Positions 37,149 through 45,148 of a stretch of DNA of 64,000 bases are shown in pieces (the stretch's first letter is position 1; each line of letters starts with the position of its first letter). Position numbers and translations under genes: made by a program. This DNA is from JBBRHQ01 sp963840235 (lineage in GTDB: Bacteria > Actinomycetota > Thermoleophilia > Solirubrobacterales > 70-9): positions 1 to 64,000 of the forward strand of contig CAWIYC010000007.1 in NCBI GenBank assembly GCA_963840235.1, written 5' to 3'. The notes below the pieces were generated by a model that was given only the letters and a program-made list of their open reading frames with translations, did no database searches and was not told where the DNA came from.

Positions 37149-39434
37149 GTGACCGAAGTCACGACCGCCCACGCGACCTGCCCCCTCTGCGAGGCGACCT
37201 GCGGCCTCGAGCTGACGCTCGACGGGGATGAGGTGACCGCGGTCCGCGGCGACGAGGCCGACGTCTTCAGCCATGGCTTCATCTGCCCCAAAGGGGCCAG
37301 CATCGCCGCGCTGGAGTCGGACCCGGACCGGATCCGCACGCCGCTGATCAAGCGCGACGACCGCTTCGAGGAGGCCAGCTGGGATGAGGCCTTCGCCGAG
37401 ATCGACCGCCGCCTGCCGCCGATCCTCGAAGGGCACGGCCGCGACTCGATCGGCGTCTACGTCGGCAACCCCGCCGCCCACAACATGGCCGCCCTCTTCT
37501 ACGGCAGAGTCCTGTACAAGGCGCTGGGGACCCGCAACATCTTCACCGCGACGACCGTGGACCAGATGCCGAAGCAGGTGGCCTGCGCCCACATGTTCGG
37601 GGGTGCCCTCAGCGTCCCGATCCCCGACATCGACCGCACCGGGCACCTGATCATCCTCGGCGCCAACCCGCTGGCCTCCAACGGAAGCCTGATGACAGCG
37701 CCCGACATGCGCGGGCGCCTGCGCCGCATCCGCGCGCGCGGCGGAAAGATCGTCGTCATCGACCCGCGCCGCAGCCGCACCGCCGAGGAGGCAGACGAGC
37801 ACCACTTCATCCGCCCCGGAACGGACGCGCTGCTGTTGTTGGCGATGGCCAACGTCCTCTTCGCCGAGGACCTGGTCGAGGTCGGGGCCCTGGCCGAGCA
37901 CCTCAACGGGCTCGAGCAGGTGCGGACGGCCGCCGCGCCCTTCACCCCCGGGGCCGTCGAGGGACCGACCGGGATCCCGGCCGAGGAGATCACCCGCATG
38001 GCCCGCGAGCTGGCGGCCGCTGAGCGCGCCGCCGTCTACGGACGGATCGGCACCTGCACCCAGGAGTTCGGGACCCTCGCCAGCTGGCTCGTCGACGTCC
38101 TCAACGTCCTCACCGGCAACCTCGACCGAGAGGGCGGCGCGATGTTCACCGAGGCGGCGGCCGGCCAGACGAACTCCAGCGGCGAGCCCGGGCGCGGCCG
38201 GGGCTTCCTGCCCGGACGCTGGGCCAGCCGCGTGCGCGGGCTGCCCGAGGCATTCGGCGAGCTTCCCGTCGCCTGCCTCGCCGAGGAGATCGACACCCCG
38301 GGCGAGGGCCAGATCCGGGCGCTGCTGACGATGGCGGGCAACCCGGCCCTCTCGACGCCCGACTCGGGGCGCCTCGACCGGGCACTGGGCTCGCTCGAAT
38401 TCATGGTCTGCCTCGACGTCTACGTCAACGAGACCACCCACCACGCCGACGTCATCCTCCCCGGGCCCTCCCCCCTGCGCCGACCCCACTACGACGTCGC
38501 CCTCTACCAGCTGGCGATCCGCAACGTCGCCAACTACTCGCCACCGGTGCTGGCGCCCGACCCCGCCCTCCCCGACGAGTGGCGGGCGATCCTGCGCCTG
38601 ACCGGGATCGTCACCGGCCAGGGACCCGACGCCGATGCCGACGCGATCGACGATTTCGTCGCCGCCGAGGCGGTCAGGCGTGAGGTCGGGGTGCCGGGAT
38701 CACGGCTGGCCGGCCGCGACCCGGGCGAGCTGCTCGAGGCACTCGAGCCGCGCACCGGGCCCGAGCGCCTGCTCGACCTGCTGCTCCGTGCCGGCCCCTA
38801 CGGCGACCGCTTCGGCGAGGACCCCGAAGGGCTGACCCTGGCGCGGCTGGAGGAGTCACCCCACGGCGTCGACCTCGGCCCGATGAAGCCGCGCCTGCCC
38901 GGCTCGCTGCGGACCGCCAGCGGCAGGATCGAGATGGCGCCGGAGGCGATCCTCGCCGACCTGCCCCGGCTCGAGGAAGCACTCGGACGCTCGGCCAACG
39001 GTCAAATGGTCCTTGTCGGCAGGCGCAACCTGCGCTCCAACAACTCCTGGATGCACAACATTCCGCGGCTGGTCAGCGGCCCGCCGCAGTGCACGGCCCA
39101 CGTCCACCCCGGCGACGCCGAGCGCCTCGGCCTCGTCGACGGCGAGTCCGCCCGGGTCCGCTCGGAGGCGGGCTCGATCGAGATCGAGGTGGAGGTCACA
39201 GACGCTGTCATGCCCGGCGTCGTCAGCATCCCCCACGGCTGGGGCCACGACGGCAAGGGGGTCGAGCTGAGCGTCGCCCGCGAGCATGCCGGCTCCAACA
39301 GCAACGTCCTCGCCCGCTCGGATCTGGTCGACGCGCTCTCGGGCAACGCTGTCCTCAACGGGATCCCGATCGAGCTCACCCCTGCGATGGACTCGAAGCC
39401 AAGCGCCGGCGAGGCCCTGTCCGGCCAGGCGTAG
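37149..39434 (+). CDS. Molybdopterin-dependent oxidoreductase with [4Fe-4S] cluster
   Basis: A 761-residue DMSO-reductase-family protein; start GTG 37149 (VTEVTTAHATCPLCEATCG). The N-terminal cluster motif is CPLCEATC then FICPKG (Cx2Cx3C-Cx). Molybdopterin domains I-IV follow (GAKIVVIDPRRSRT-like GGKIVVIDPRRSRTAEEAD; TMAGNPALSTPDSGR; ADVILPGPSPLRRP). The C-terminal MopB barrel has RRNLRSNNSWMHN and VSIPHGWGHDG. No twin-Arg signal, so cytoplasmic. The region where Cys/Sec/Ser coordinates Mo reads TATTVDQMPKQ; the ligand is unclear. Substrate not predicted; formate dehydrogenase-like or nitrate-type enzymes are relatives. Confidence 0.88.
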   Translation: MTEVTTAHATCPLCEATCGLELTLDGDEVTAVRGDEADVFSHGFICPKGASIAALESDPDRIRTPLIKRDDRFEEASWDEAFAEIDRRLPPILEGHGRDSIGVYVGNPAAHNMAALFYGRVLYKALGTRNIFTATTVDQMPKQVACAHMFGGALSVPIPDIDRTGHLIILGANPLASNGSLMTAPDMRGRLRRIRARGGKIVVIDPRRSRTAEEADEHHFIRPGTDALLLLAMANVLFAEDLVEVGALAEHLNGLEQVRTAAAPFTPGAVEGPTGIPAEEITRMARELAAAERAAVYGRIGTCTQEFGTLASWLVDVLNVLTGNLDREGGAMFTEAAAGQTNSSGEPGRGRGFLPGRWASRVRGLPEAFGELPVACLAEEIDTPGEGQIRALLTMAGNPALSTPDSGRLDRALGSLEFMVCLDVYVNETTHHADVILPGPSPLRRPHYDVALYQLAIRNVANYSPPVLAPDPALPDEWRAILRLTGIVTGQGPDADADAIDDFVAAEAVRREVGVPGSRLAGRDPGELLEALEPRTGPERLLDLLLRAGPYGDRFGEDPEGLTLARLEESPHGVDLGPMKPRLPGSLRTASGRIEMAPEAILADLPRLEEALGRSANGQMVLVGRRNLRSNNSWMHNIPRLVSGPPQCTAHVHPGDAERLGLVDGESARVRSEAGSIEIEVEVTDAVMPGVVSIPHGWGHDGKGVELSVAREHAGSNSNVLARSDLVDALSGNAVLNGIPIELTPAMDSKPSAGEALSGQA

Positions 39435-39577
39435 CATCGACGGGCGGCGAACGTCCCCCATTTGGACGTTTCTCGCCCGTTGCCGAAACTCCGACCGGCA
39501 CCGGCGCCCCGGAGCGCCACCGGCGACGCCGGCGCCGGCTCCATGGGCGAGGCCCCGCGTCGGGCAGTCCTTGCGCC

Positions 39578-40957
39578 CTAGTCGCCGGGGGTCCAGAGCG
39601 AGCCGGCCCGCTCGCGCTCGTCCTCCGGGGTCCAGAGCTTCTCGCGCGCCTCGGCCTGGGCCACCGGGATCGGCTTGGCCGAGTCGACGATCACGTCGAT
39701 CGCCTTGCGGGTGCGGAGGTCCTGGCTGACGAGGGCGTCCCGGCCCTCGCGACGGAGCCGCTCGAGCAGCTTCTCGGGGGTCGTGCGCTCGTGCTCGGCG
39801 GTGTGTGCGAGCGCCTCGACCATCTCCTCGTCGGAGACCTCGATCCCCTCCGCCTCGACCACCGCCGCCAGAACCGCCTCCCGGCGCAGATCGCGCTCGA
39901 CGTCGGGCTTCGACTCCTCGATGATCTGGTCCTGGGTGCGGCCCTGCATCTGCAGATAGGTGTTGGGGTCGATCCCCCGGCTCGCGAGCTGGCGCTCTAC
40001 GCCCTGCCAGCGCTCGGCGGCGCGGGCGCTGACGATCTCATCCGGAATCTCGACGGTGGCGGTCTCGGCGGCAGCGTCTATCGCGGCCATGCGGAAGTCC
40101 TGCTCGATCCGCTCCCCGGCGGCGCCGGCGAGCTTCTCGGCGATGTCGGCGCGCAGCTCCTCGAGAGTGTCGAACTCGGAGGCATCGGAGACGAAGCCGT
40201 CGTCGAGGTCGGGGAGGATCTTCTCCCGCACCTCCTTGACCTTGACCGCGAAGCTGGCCTCCTTGCCCGCCAGGTGCTCGGCCCGGTATTCGGAGGGGAA
40301 GATGACGTCCACCTGGTGGTCGCTGTCGGGCTCGGCGCCGGTGAGCTGCTCCTCGAAGCCCTCGATGAACTGCCCCCCTCCCAGCTCGAGCAGCTGGTCG
40401 TGGCCCTCGCCCCCCTCAAACAGATCGCCGTCGATGGTCCCAGCGAAGTCGATCAGGAGGACATCGCCCTCAGCGGCCGCCCGCTCGACCGGCTCCAGCC
40501 GCGACATGCCCTCGCGCATCCGCTCGAGCTCGCGGTCGATGATGTCTTCCGGCACCTCAGGGTCGGGCCTGCCAACCTCGACACCCTTGTAGGTGCCGAG
40601 CTTCGCCTTCGGGCGGACGGCGACTTCGAACTTGAAGCCGAGCGGCTGACCCTCTCCCTCCGGCGCCGAGGTGATTTCGATCTCGGGGTCGCCGACGGCG
40701 CTGACGCCGGAATCGAGCACGGCCTGCTCGTACCACTCGGGCAGCGAGTCGCGAAGGGCCTGCTCGAAAACCGGGGCGAAGCCGAGCTGCTGAACCACCA
40801 GCGTCGGCGGCACCTTGCCCCGGCGGAATCCCGGCAGCCGCATCTCCCGCCCGAGGGCCCGGGCGGCGCGCTGGACCCGGCGGTCGACGTCGGCCGCGGC
40901 GACCTCGGCCTCGACCCGCACCCGCGAATCCTCCAACTCTGAGACGGTCGTCTCCAT
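39578..40957 (-). CDS. tig: Trigger factor chaperone
   Basis: A 459-residue ribosome-associated chaperone. The N-terminal ribosome-binding domain holds RRVQRAARALGREMRLPGFRRGKVPP (GFRxGKxP loop, about 30-55). The PPIase domain (about 160-245) has DVLLIDFAGTIDGDLFEGG. The C-terminal helical arms follow (DDFVSDASEF to about 420) with a charged tail. The 3' end converges on the Mo-oxidoreductase gene across a GC-rich 140-bp space with several small inverted repeats that could terminate both. Confidence 0.96.
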   Translation of the reverse strand: METTVSELEDSRVRVEAEVAAADVDRRVQRAARALGREMRLPGFRRGKVPPTLVVQQLGFAPVFEQALRDSLPEWYEQAVLDSGVSAVGDPEIEITSAPEGEGQPLGFKFEVAVRPKAKLGTYKGVEVGRPDPEVPEDIIDRELERMREGMSRLEPVERAAAEGDVLLIDFAGTIDGDLFEGGEGHDQLLELGGGQFIEGFEEQLTGAEPDSDHQVDVIFPSEYRAEHLAGKEASFAVKVKEVREKILPDLDDGFVSDASEFDTLEELRADIAEKLAGAAGERIEQDFRMAAIDAAAETATVEIPDEIVSARAAERWQGVERQLASRGIDPNTYLQMQGRTQDQIIEESKPDVERDLRREAVLAAVVEAEGIEVSDEEMVEALAHTAEHERTTPEKLLERLRREGRDALVSQDLRTRKAIDVIVDSAKPIPVAQAEAREKLWTPEDERERAGSLWTPGD

Positions 40958-40991
40958 CGGCGGGTGAATCTAGTGCAATCGGGGATCGGGG

Positions 40992-41093
40992 CTAACCGAC
41001 GCGCCCCCGGGCCCCCCGCCAGAGCAGCGCCCCGAGGTCGACGATGAAGGCGACGGCCCGGCCCAGCGGCCCGGTGACGAGCCAGGCCCTCAT
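40992..41093 (-). CDS. 33-residue small ORF translationally coupled to the spermidine-synthase-like gene
   Basis: ATG at 41093 overlaps the TGA of the upstream gene (ATGA), with GGAGG five bases ahead. The product (MRAWLVTGPLGRAVAFIVDL, then LLWRGARGRVG) is a short amphipathic/hydrophobic peptide with a basic end, plausible as a membrane-associated microprotein. No family recognised. Confidence 0.45.
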   Translation of the reverse strand: MRAWLVTGPLGRAVAFIVDLGALLWRGARGRVG

Positions 41094-42589
41094 TCCTCCG
41101 CGTACCCCAGCAGCGAGGCGTCGACGAGCCACTCGACCGGCGCCCGGTCGTCGGTGTAGACCACGCCGCCGCCGAGACGGGGCGCCAGCGACGATGCCGC
41201 CTCGGCCGCGGTCGCCCTCAGGTCCCGCGGCAGCTCCCTGAGATGGGCCCGCAGCCTCGCCGCTGAGATCGGCGCCTCGCTCGCCAACAGCAGTGTGTTG
41301 GTGGGCTCGATCGGGTCGCGGAGCACGGCCGGGAAGGCCGCCGCCATGGTCGCGCCGAGCACCTGCTCGAGATCGTCGTTTCCCTTCGGGTGGCCGACGT
41401 TGACGATCACGACCCCGCCGGGGGCGAGGCGGTCGCGGGCGAGGGCGAAGAACTCCCTCGTCGCCAGGTAGAAGGGTATGTAGGGCTGGCGGTAGGCGTC
41501 CACCATGATCGCTCCGTAGCCACCCCCGGAGCGCTCGAGCCAGGGGCGGGCGTCCTCGGCGAATGTCCTCATCCGCGGGTTGCGCAGGTCGAAGAAGCGG
41601 CGCCCGAGGTCGGTGAGCTCGGCGTCGATCTCGACCGCGTCCACTGCCGTGGCCGGGAAGAAGTGGCCGAAGGCGCGGGCGACGGTGCCGGCGGCGTTGC
41701 CGAGAATCGCGACCCGGCGCGGAGGCGCCGCTCCGGAGGCCGCCGGCAGGACCAGGTTCCCGTCCCAGTAGTCGCCGGTGAGATAGCTGCCCGGCCGGTA
41801 GAGCGAGTGGACAGCCTGCCCCTCGTTCAGCTCCAGCACCCGGTCGCCGTCTGGCTGCTCGACGACCCGCGCGTACTGCTGGGTCGTCTGCGCCTCGTAG
41901 AGGACGCGGCCGGTGTCGGCGGCCTTGATCGTCCCCTGGGGGATCGCGACCGCCGCGACCAGCAGGGCGGCCGGGGCCGCCGCGAAGCGCCAGCCGAGGC
42001 CGGCCGCCGCGACCAGTGCCAGGGCCAGGGCGAATGCGAGGAAGGTGCGCTGGGTGCCGGCGAAGGGGATCAGGACCAGGGCGGCGATCATCGTTCCGAA
42101 CAGCGATCCCGCGGTCGAGATCGCGTAGAGGCGGCCCGCGACCTCTCCCGAGCGCTCGAGATCGGCGACCGCCAGCCTGATCGCCCAGGGAGATGCGGCG
42201 CCGAGCAGGGTCACCGGGACCGCGACCAGGACGAGGACGCCGAGCAGCGAACCGAGGAAGCCGCCGACCGAGACCGTCTCGAAGGCGTCGACGGAGAACC
42301 CGAGGAAGGGCTTCGCGGCGAACGGGACCAGCGCCATCAGCAGCGCCGCCCCGAGCACCAAGGCGCAGAGCCCCCGCAGGTGCGGGTGGCGGTCGGCGAC
42401 GCGGCCGCCGAACCAGTAGCCGACCGAGAGGGCGACGAGGACGACCCCGATCGTGTTCGCCCAGACGATCGTCGAGGCGCCGAAGTAGGGCGCCAGCAGC
42501 CTCGCGGCGGCGATCTCGGCCCCGAGGCTGGCCATGCCGACGACGAAGACGAGGACCGGAAGGAGGCGCTCAGCCCCCTTCCCGCTCAT
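41090..42589 (-). CDS. Membrane-embedded spermidine-synthase-like protein
   Basis: A 499-residue fusion. About residues 1-210 form seven to eight membrane helices (LLPVLVFVVGMASLGAEIAAARLLAPYFG at the start). The C-terminal half is a spermidine-synthase-like Rossmann domain with RRVAILGNAAGTVARAFGHFFP, DAVEIDAELTDLGRRFFD and YGAIMVDAYRQPYIPFYLATREFF. Similar fused proteins are common in actinobacteria and lack a proven polyamine role. The DAYRQ segment replaces the catalytic Asp-rich D[VS]xDP of true synthases. It overlaps ctaG by 20 bp. Start ATG 42589, with GGAGGG upstream. Confidence 0.85.
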   Translation of the reverse strand: MSGKGAERLLPVLVFVVGMASLGAEIAAARLLAPYFGASTIVWANTIGVVLVALSVGYWFGGRVADRHPHLRGLCALVLGAALLMALVPFAAKPFLGFSVDAFETVSVGGFLGSLLGVLVLVAVPVTLLGAASPWAIRLAVADLERSGEVAGRLYAISTAGSLFGTMIAALVLIPFAGTQRTFLAFALALALVAAAGLGWRFAAAPAALLVAAVAIPQGTIKAADTGRVLYEAQTTQQYARVVEQPDGDRVLELNEGQAVHSLYRPGSYLTGDYWDGNLVLPAASGAAPPRRVAILGNAAGTVARAFGHFFPATAVDAVEIDAELTDLGRRFFDLRNPRMRTFAEDARPWLERSGGGYGAIMVDAYRQPYIPFYLATREFFALARDRLAPGGVVIVNVGHPKGNDDLEQVLGATMAAAFPAVLRDPIEPTNTLLLASEAPISAARLRAHLRELPRDLRATAAEAASSLAPRLGGGVVYTDDRAPVEWLVDASLLGYAEE

Positions 42590-43484
42590 GCTTCCCTCCC
42601 GCGGCCGCCAGTCGCTTCTCGAGCAGTTCGCCGTGGCCGGCGGCAACGGCCCGCGTCGCCCGGGCCTCGTCCAGCGGGTAGCCGCTGTCAGTGGCGAGGT
42701 CGAGCAGGCGCTGCTTCTCGGTTCCTTCGCGGGCGGATTCGAAGAAGGTCCAGGTGAGGACGCCAAGCAGGAGGAAGGTGCCCTCGACCATCATCACCAC
42801 CCCCGCCGTGCTCTGGTCGGCGAGGGGCGAGATCCCCCAGTAGCGCTCCCCGGGCGCGTAGATCGGGTACAGCACCGTTCCCGACCACATCAGGATGTTG
42901 CCGAGGATGGCGCCGGTGAAGCGGACGGCGATCACGTAGCCGACCTTCCAGCCGGCGCCGAACCAGGCCGGCTTCGGCAGCGGCCCGAACACCGGCATCC
43001 ACATCAGGCAGCCGAAGAAGAGGAATGAGCTGTGCTCGAGCGCGTGCACCGGGGCGGTCCCGTAGGCGTCCTGGTAGAGCGCCGGGATGTGCCAGGCAAA
43101 GAGGTTGAGCGCCCACAGCGGCAGCGCCACCGCCGGGTGGGCAAGCACCGTGAGCCGGTCGAAGAAGCGGATCGCCAGGACGGGCTGCAGCAGGGGCCCG
43201 GTGAGGCCGAGGACGAGCAGCAGGGTGGCGATGTCACCGATCATCAGGTGCTCGGACATGTGGGCGATCACAAGCTCGTCGGCGATGTGGCCGACCGGCG
43301 AGAACAGGGCCACGCCGATCACCAGCAGCCCCGAGGCGAAGCAGGCCTGGCGCCAGACCGGTACCGGCCTGCCCCTCGCGGCCAGGGTCAGAGCCCGCCT
43401 GGCATAGAGCACGGCCGCGACCGTGATCGGCACCAGCTCCAGTGGCGTGAAGGCCCCGCCGACGTGGGCGAGCGGAAGGGTCAC
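42570..43484 (-). CDS. ctaG: Cytochrome c oxidase assembly protein, caa3_CtaG family
   Basis: A 304-residue protein with about seven membrane helices. VGHIADELVIAHMSEHLMIGDIATLLLVLG carries the conserved H-x-x-E-H region for copper handling. WHIPALYQDAYGTAPVHALEHSSFLFFG has the second His set, typical of CtaG/DUF2187-type proteins needed for Cu(A)/Cu(B) insertion. The C-terminal tail is cytoplasmic and charged. GTG start. It overlaps the spermidine-synthase-like gene. No cox genes are in the window. Confidence 0.9.
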   Translation of the reverse strand: MTLPLAHVGGAFTPLELVPITVAAVLYARRALTLAARGRPVPVWRQACFASGLLVIGVALFSPVGHIADELVIAHMSEHLMIGDIATLLLVLGLTGPLLQPVLAIRFFDRLTVLAHPAVALPLWALNLFAWHIPALYQDAYGTAPVHALEHSSFLFFGCLMWMPVFGPLPKPAWFGAGWKVGYVIAVRFTGAILGNILMWSGTVLYPIYAPGERYWGISPLADQSTAGVVMMVEGTFLLLGVLTWTFFESAREGTEKQRLLDLATDSGYPLDEARATRAVAAGHGELLEKRLAAAGGKHEREGG

Positions 43485-43512
43485 GCTTTCAGCCTAGCGC
43501 CGGCCGCCGGGT

Positions 43513-44547
43513 TCAGAGCCAGCCGGCGCGCCTGAAGGAGCGGTACAGCAGCACCACGGACAGCGCCATTACCGCAAGCGCCAGCGGGTAGCCGGCGGGG
43601 GCCTTCAGCTCGGGCATGTGGGTGAAGTTCATCCCGTAGACGCTGGCGATGAACGTGGGTACGGCGATGATCGCCGCCCACCCCGAGATTCGTTTGACCA
43701 CCTCGGCCTGGCCGACGCTGACCAGGGCCAGATTTGCCTCCAGTGCGCTGGTCAGCAGCTCGCGCTGGGAATTGACGATCTCGTCGATCCGCTGCGCGTG
43801 GTCGGCCACGTCGCGCAGGTAGCGGCGCAGGGCCTCGTCCACCCCCGGGATCACCCCGGCGACGATCGCTTCCATCGGTCCGAGCAGGGGCCAGACCGCC
43901 CTGTGGAACTCGATCACCTCTCGCTTCAGGAAGTAGATCCGCTCGGTCGGCTCGGAATCTGTATCGAAGACGGCTCTCTCGACCTCCTCGATGTCGTCGT
44001 CGATTCCCTCGGTGACGGGAAGGTAGTCGTCGACGACCTTGTCCAGGATCGCCCAGGCCACCGAGGCGGGCCCGAGCCGCAGTAGCTCTGGCCGCTCCTC
44101 GAGCCGGCGCCTGGCGCCGGTCAGCACGCTGGCCTCGCCGTGGCGAACATGGATCACATATGTCTGGCCGACGAAAACGTGGATCTCACCGAACTCGACG
44201 GTCTCGGTCTCGTCGTGGTAGACCGCCGTCCGCAGGACGATGAAGAAGGAGCCCTCGTAGTCCTCGATCTTGGGCCGCTGATGCGCGCGATGGGCGTCCT
44301 CGACGGCCAGCTCAGGGAGGCCGAACATCTCGGCCACCCGCTCCACCTCCTCCTTTGCCGGCTCGTGAAGTCCCAGCCAGACGAACTCCCCGGGGCCGCC
44401 GCGGACGCAGGTGGCGGCCTGCTCCAGGTCCATCTTCCCCTCGTGCTGGCGCCGGCCGTCGCGGTAGTGCGCGCAGTCGATGATCATCCGGTGTTCGGTT
44501 CCAGGCGTCGCCTTCGCGTCCTGCCGGCGCAACTCGACGCCCGTCAC
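43513..44547 (-). CDS. corA: CorA-type magnesium/cobalt transporter
   Basis: A 344-residue pentameric channel subunit. A large cytoplasmic alpha/beta and helical-stalk domain (1-280) is followed by two helices (about 285-305 and 318-338) linked by the signature YGMNFTHMPEL (GMN). The short basic C-terminus (RSFRRAGWL) is typical. GTG start. Diverges from the ferritin-like gene; 64 bp separate them, too short for elaborate control. Confidence 0.95.
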   Translation of the reverse strand: MTGVELRRQDAKATPGTEHRMIIDCAHYRDGRRQHEGKMDLEQAATCVRGGPGEFVWLGLHEPAKEEVERVAEMFGLPELAVEDAHRAHQRPKIEDYEGSFFIVLRTAVYHDETETVEFGEIHVFVGQTYVIHVRHGEASVLTGARRRLEERPELLRLGPASVAWAILDKVVDDYLPVTEGIDDDIEEVERAVFDTDSEPTERIYFLKREVIEFHRAVWPLLGPMEAIVAGVIPGVDEALRRYLRDVADHAQRIDEIVNSQRELLTSALEANLALVSVGQAEVVKRISGWAAIIAVPTFIASVYGMNFTHMPELKAPAGYPLALAVMALSVVLLYRSFRRAGWL

Positions 44548-44611
44548 CCCCAGCCTCCGGCAGGGCCGATGCTAGGTTGACCCATGGCCGACCCGAGGAG
44601 GAAATAGAGAG

Positions 44612-45127
44612 ATGAGCGACAGCATTCGCATAACCGGCGCGGGGATCCTCACCGACGAGAACCGTGACAAGCGGGAGCAGATCGTCGAGATGCTCTCCAA
44701 GGCCTACTGGATGGAGATCGAGACGGTGATGAGCTACATCGCCAACTCGGTCAATCCCGACGGGGTCCGAGCCCAGGAGATCATCGAGTCGCTGAAGGCC
44801 GACATCACCGAGGAGCTTGGCCACGCTCAGCAGTTCGCCGACCGGATCAAGGAGCTCTACGGCGTCGTTCCCGGATCGAAGCAGTTCAGCGCCGAGCAGG
44901 ACTTCCTGCAGCCCCCCGAGCACCAGACCGACATCGTCCACGTGATCAAGGGCGTAATCGCCGCCGAGTCCGGTGCGATCGAGTTCTACACCCGGGTCAT
45001 CGAGGAAACCGACCAGGTCGATCCGGTCACCCAGGACATGGTGATCGCGATCCTCCGCGACGAGCAGGGCCACAAGCGTCTGTTCGAGGGTTTCCTGCGC
45101 GAGTACGAGGCCGAGGGACTGGCCTAG
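44612..45127 (+). CDS. Ferritin-like di-iron protein
   Basis: A 171-residue four-helix bundle. Two ExxH motifs (EELGHAQQ near 70 and DEQGHKRL near 151) plus Glu in EIETVMSY and AAESGAIEFY give a complete di-iron site, as in bacterioferritin/DPS-like and rubrerythrin-type domains. No Met haem ligand is evident. AGGAGG lies ahead of the ATG. Probably an iron store or peroxide scavenger. It precedes the GH15 gene by 21 bp; the link is unclear. Confidence 0.9.
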   Translation: MSDSIRITGAGILTDENRDKREQIVEMLSKAYWMEIETVMSYIANSVNPDGVRAQEIIESLKADITEELGHAQQFADRIKELYGVVPGSKQFSAEQDFLQPPEHQTDIVHVIKGVIAAESGAIEFYTRVIEETDQVDPVTQDMVIAILRDEQGHKRLFEGFLREYEAEGLA

Positions 45128-45148
45128 GCGCAGTCGCGCGCCGACGCG

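Noticed and set aside
39435..39577. Strong intrinsic terminator between the Mo-oxidoreductase and tig genes
   Set aside because: GC-rich inverted repeats exist but no U-run follows on either strand.
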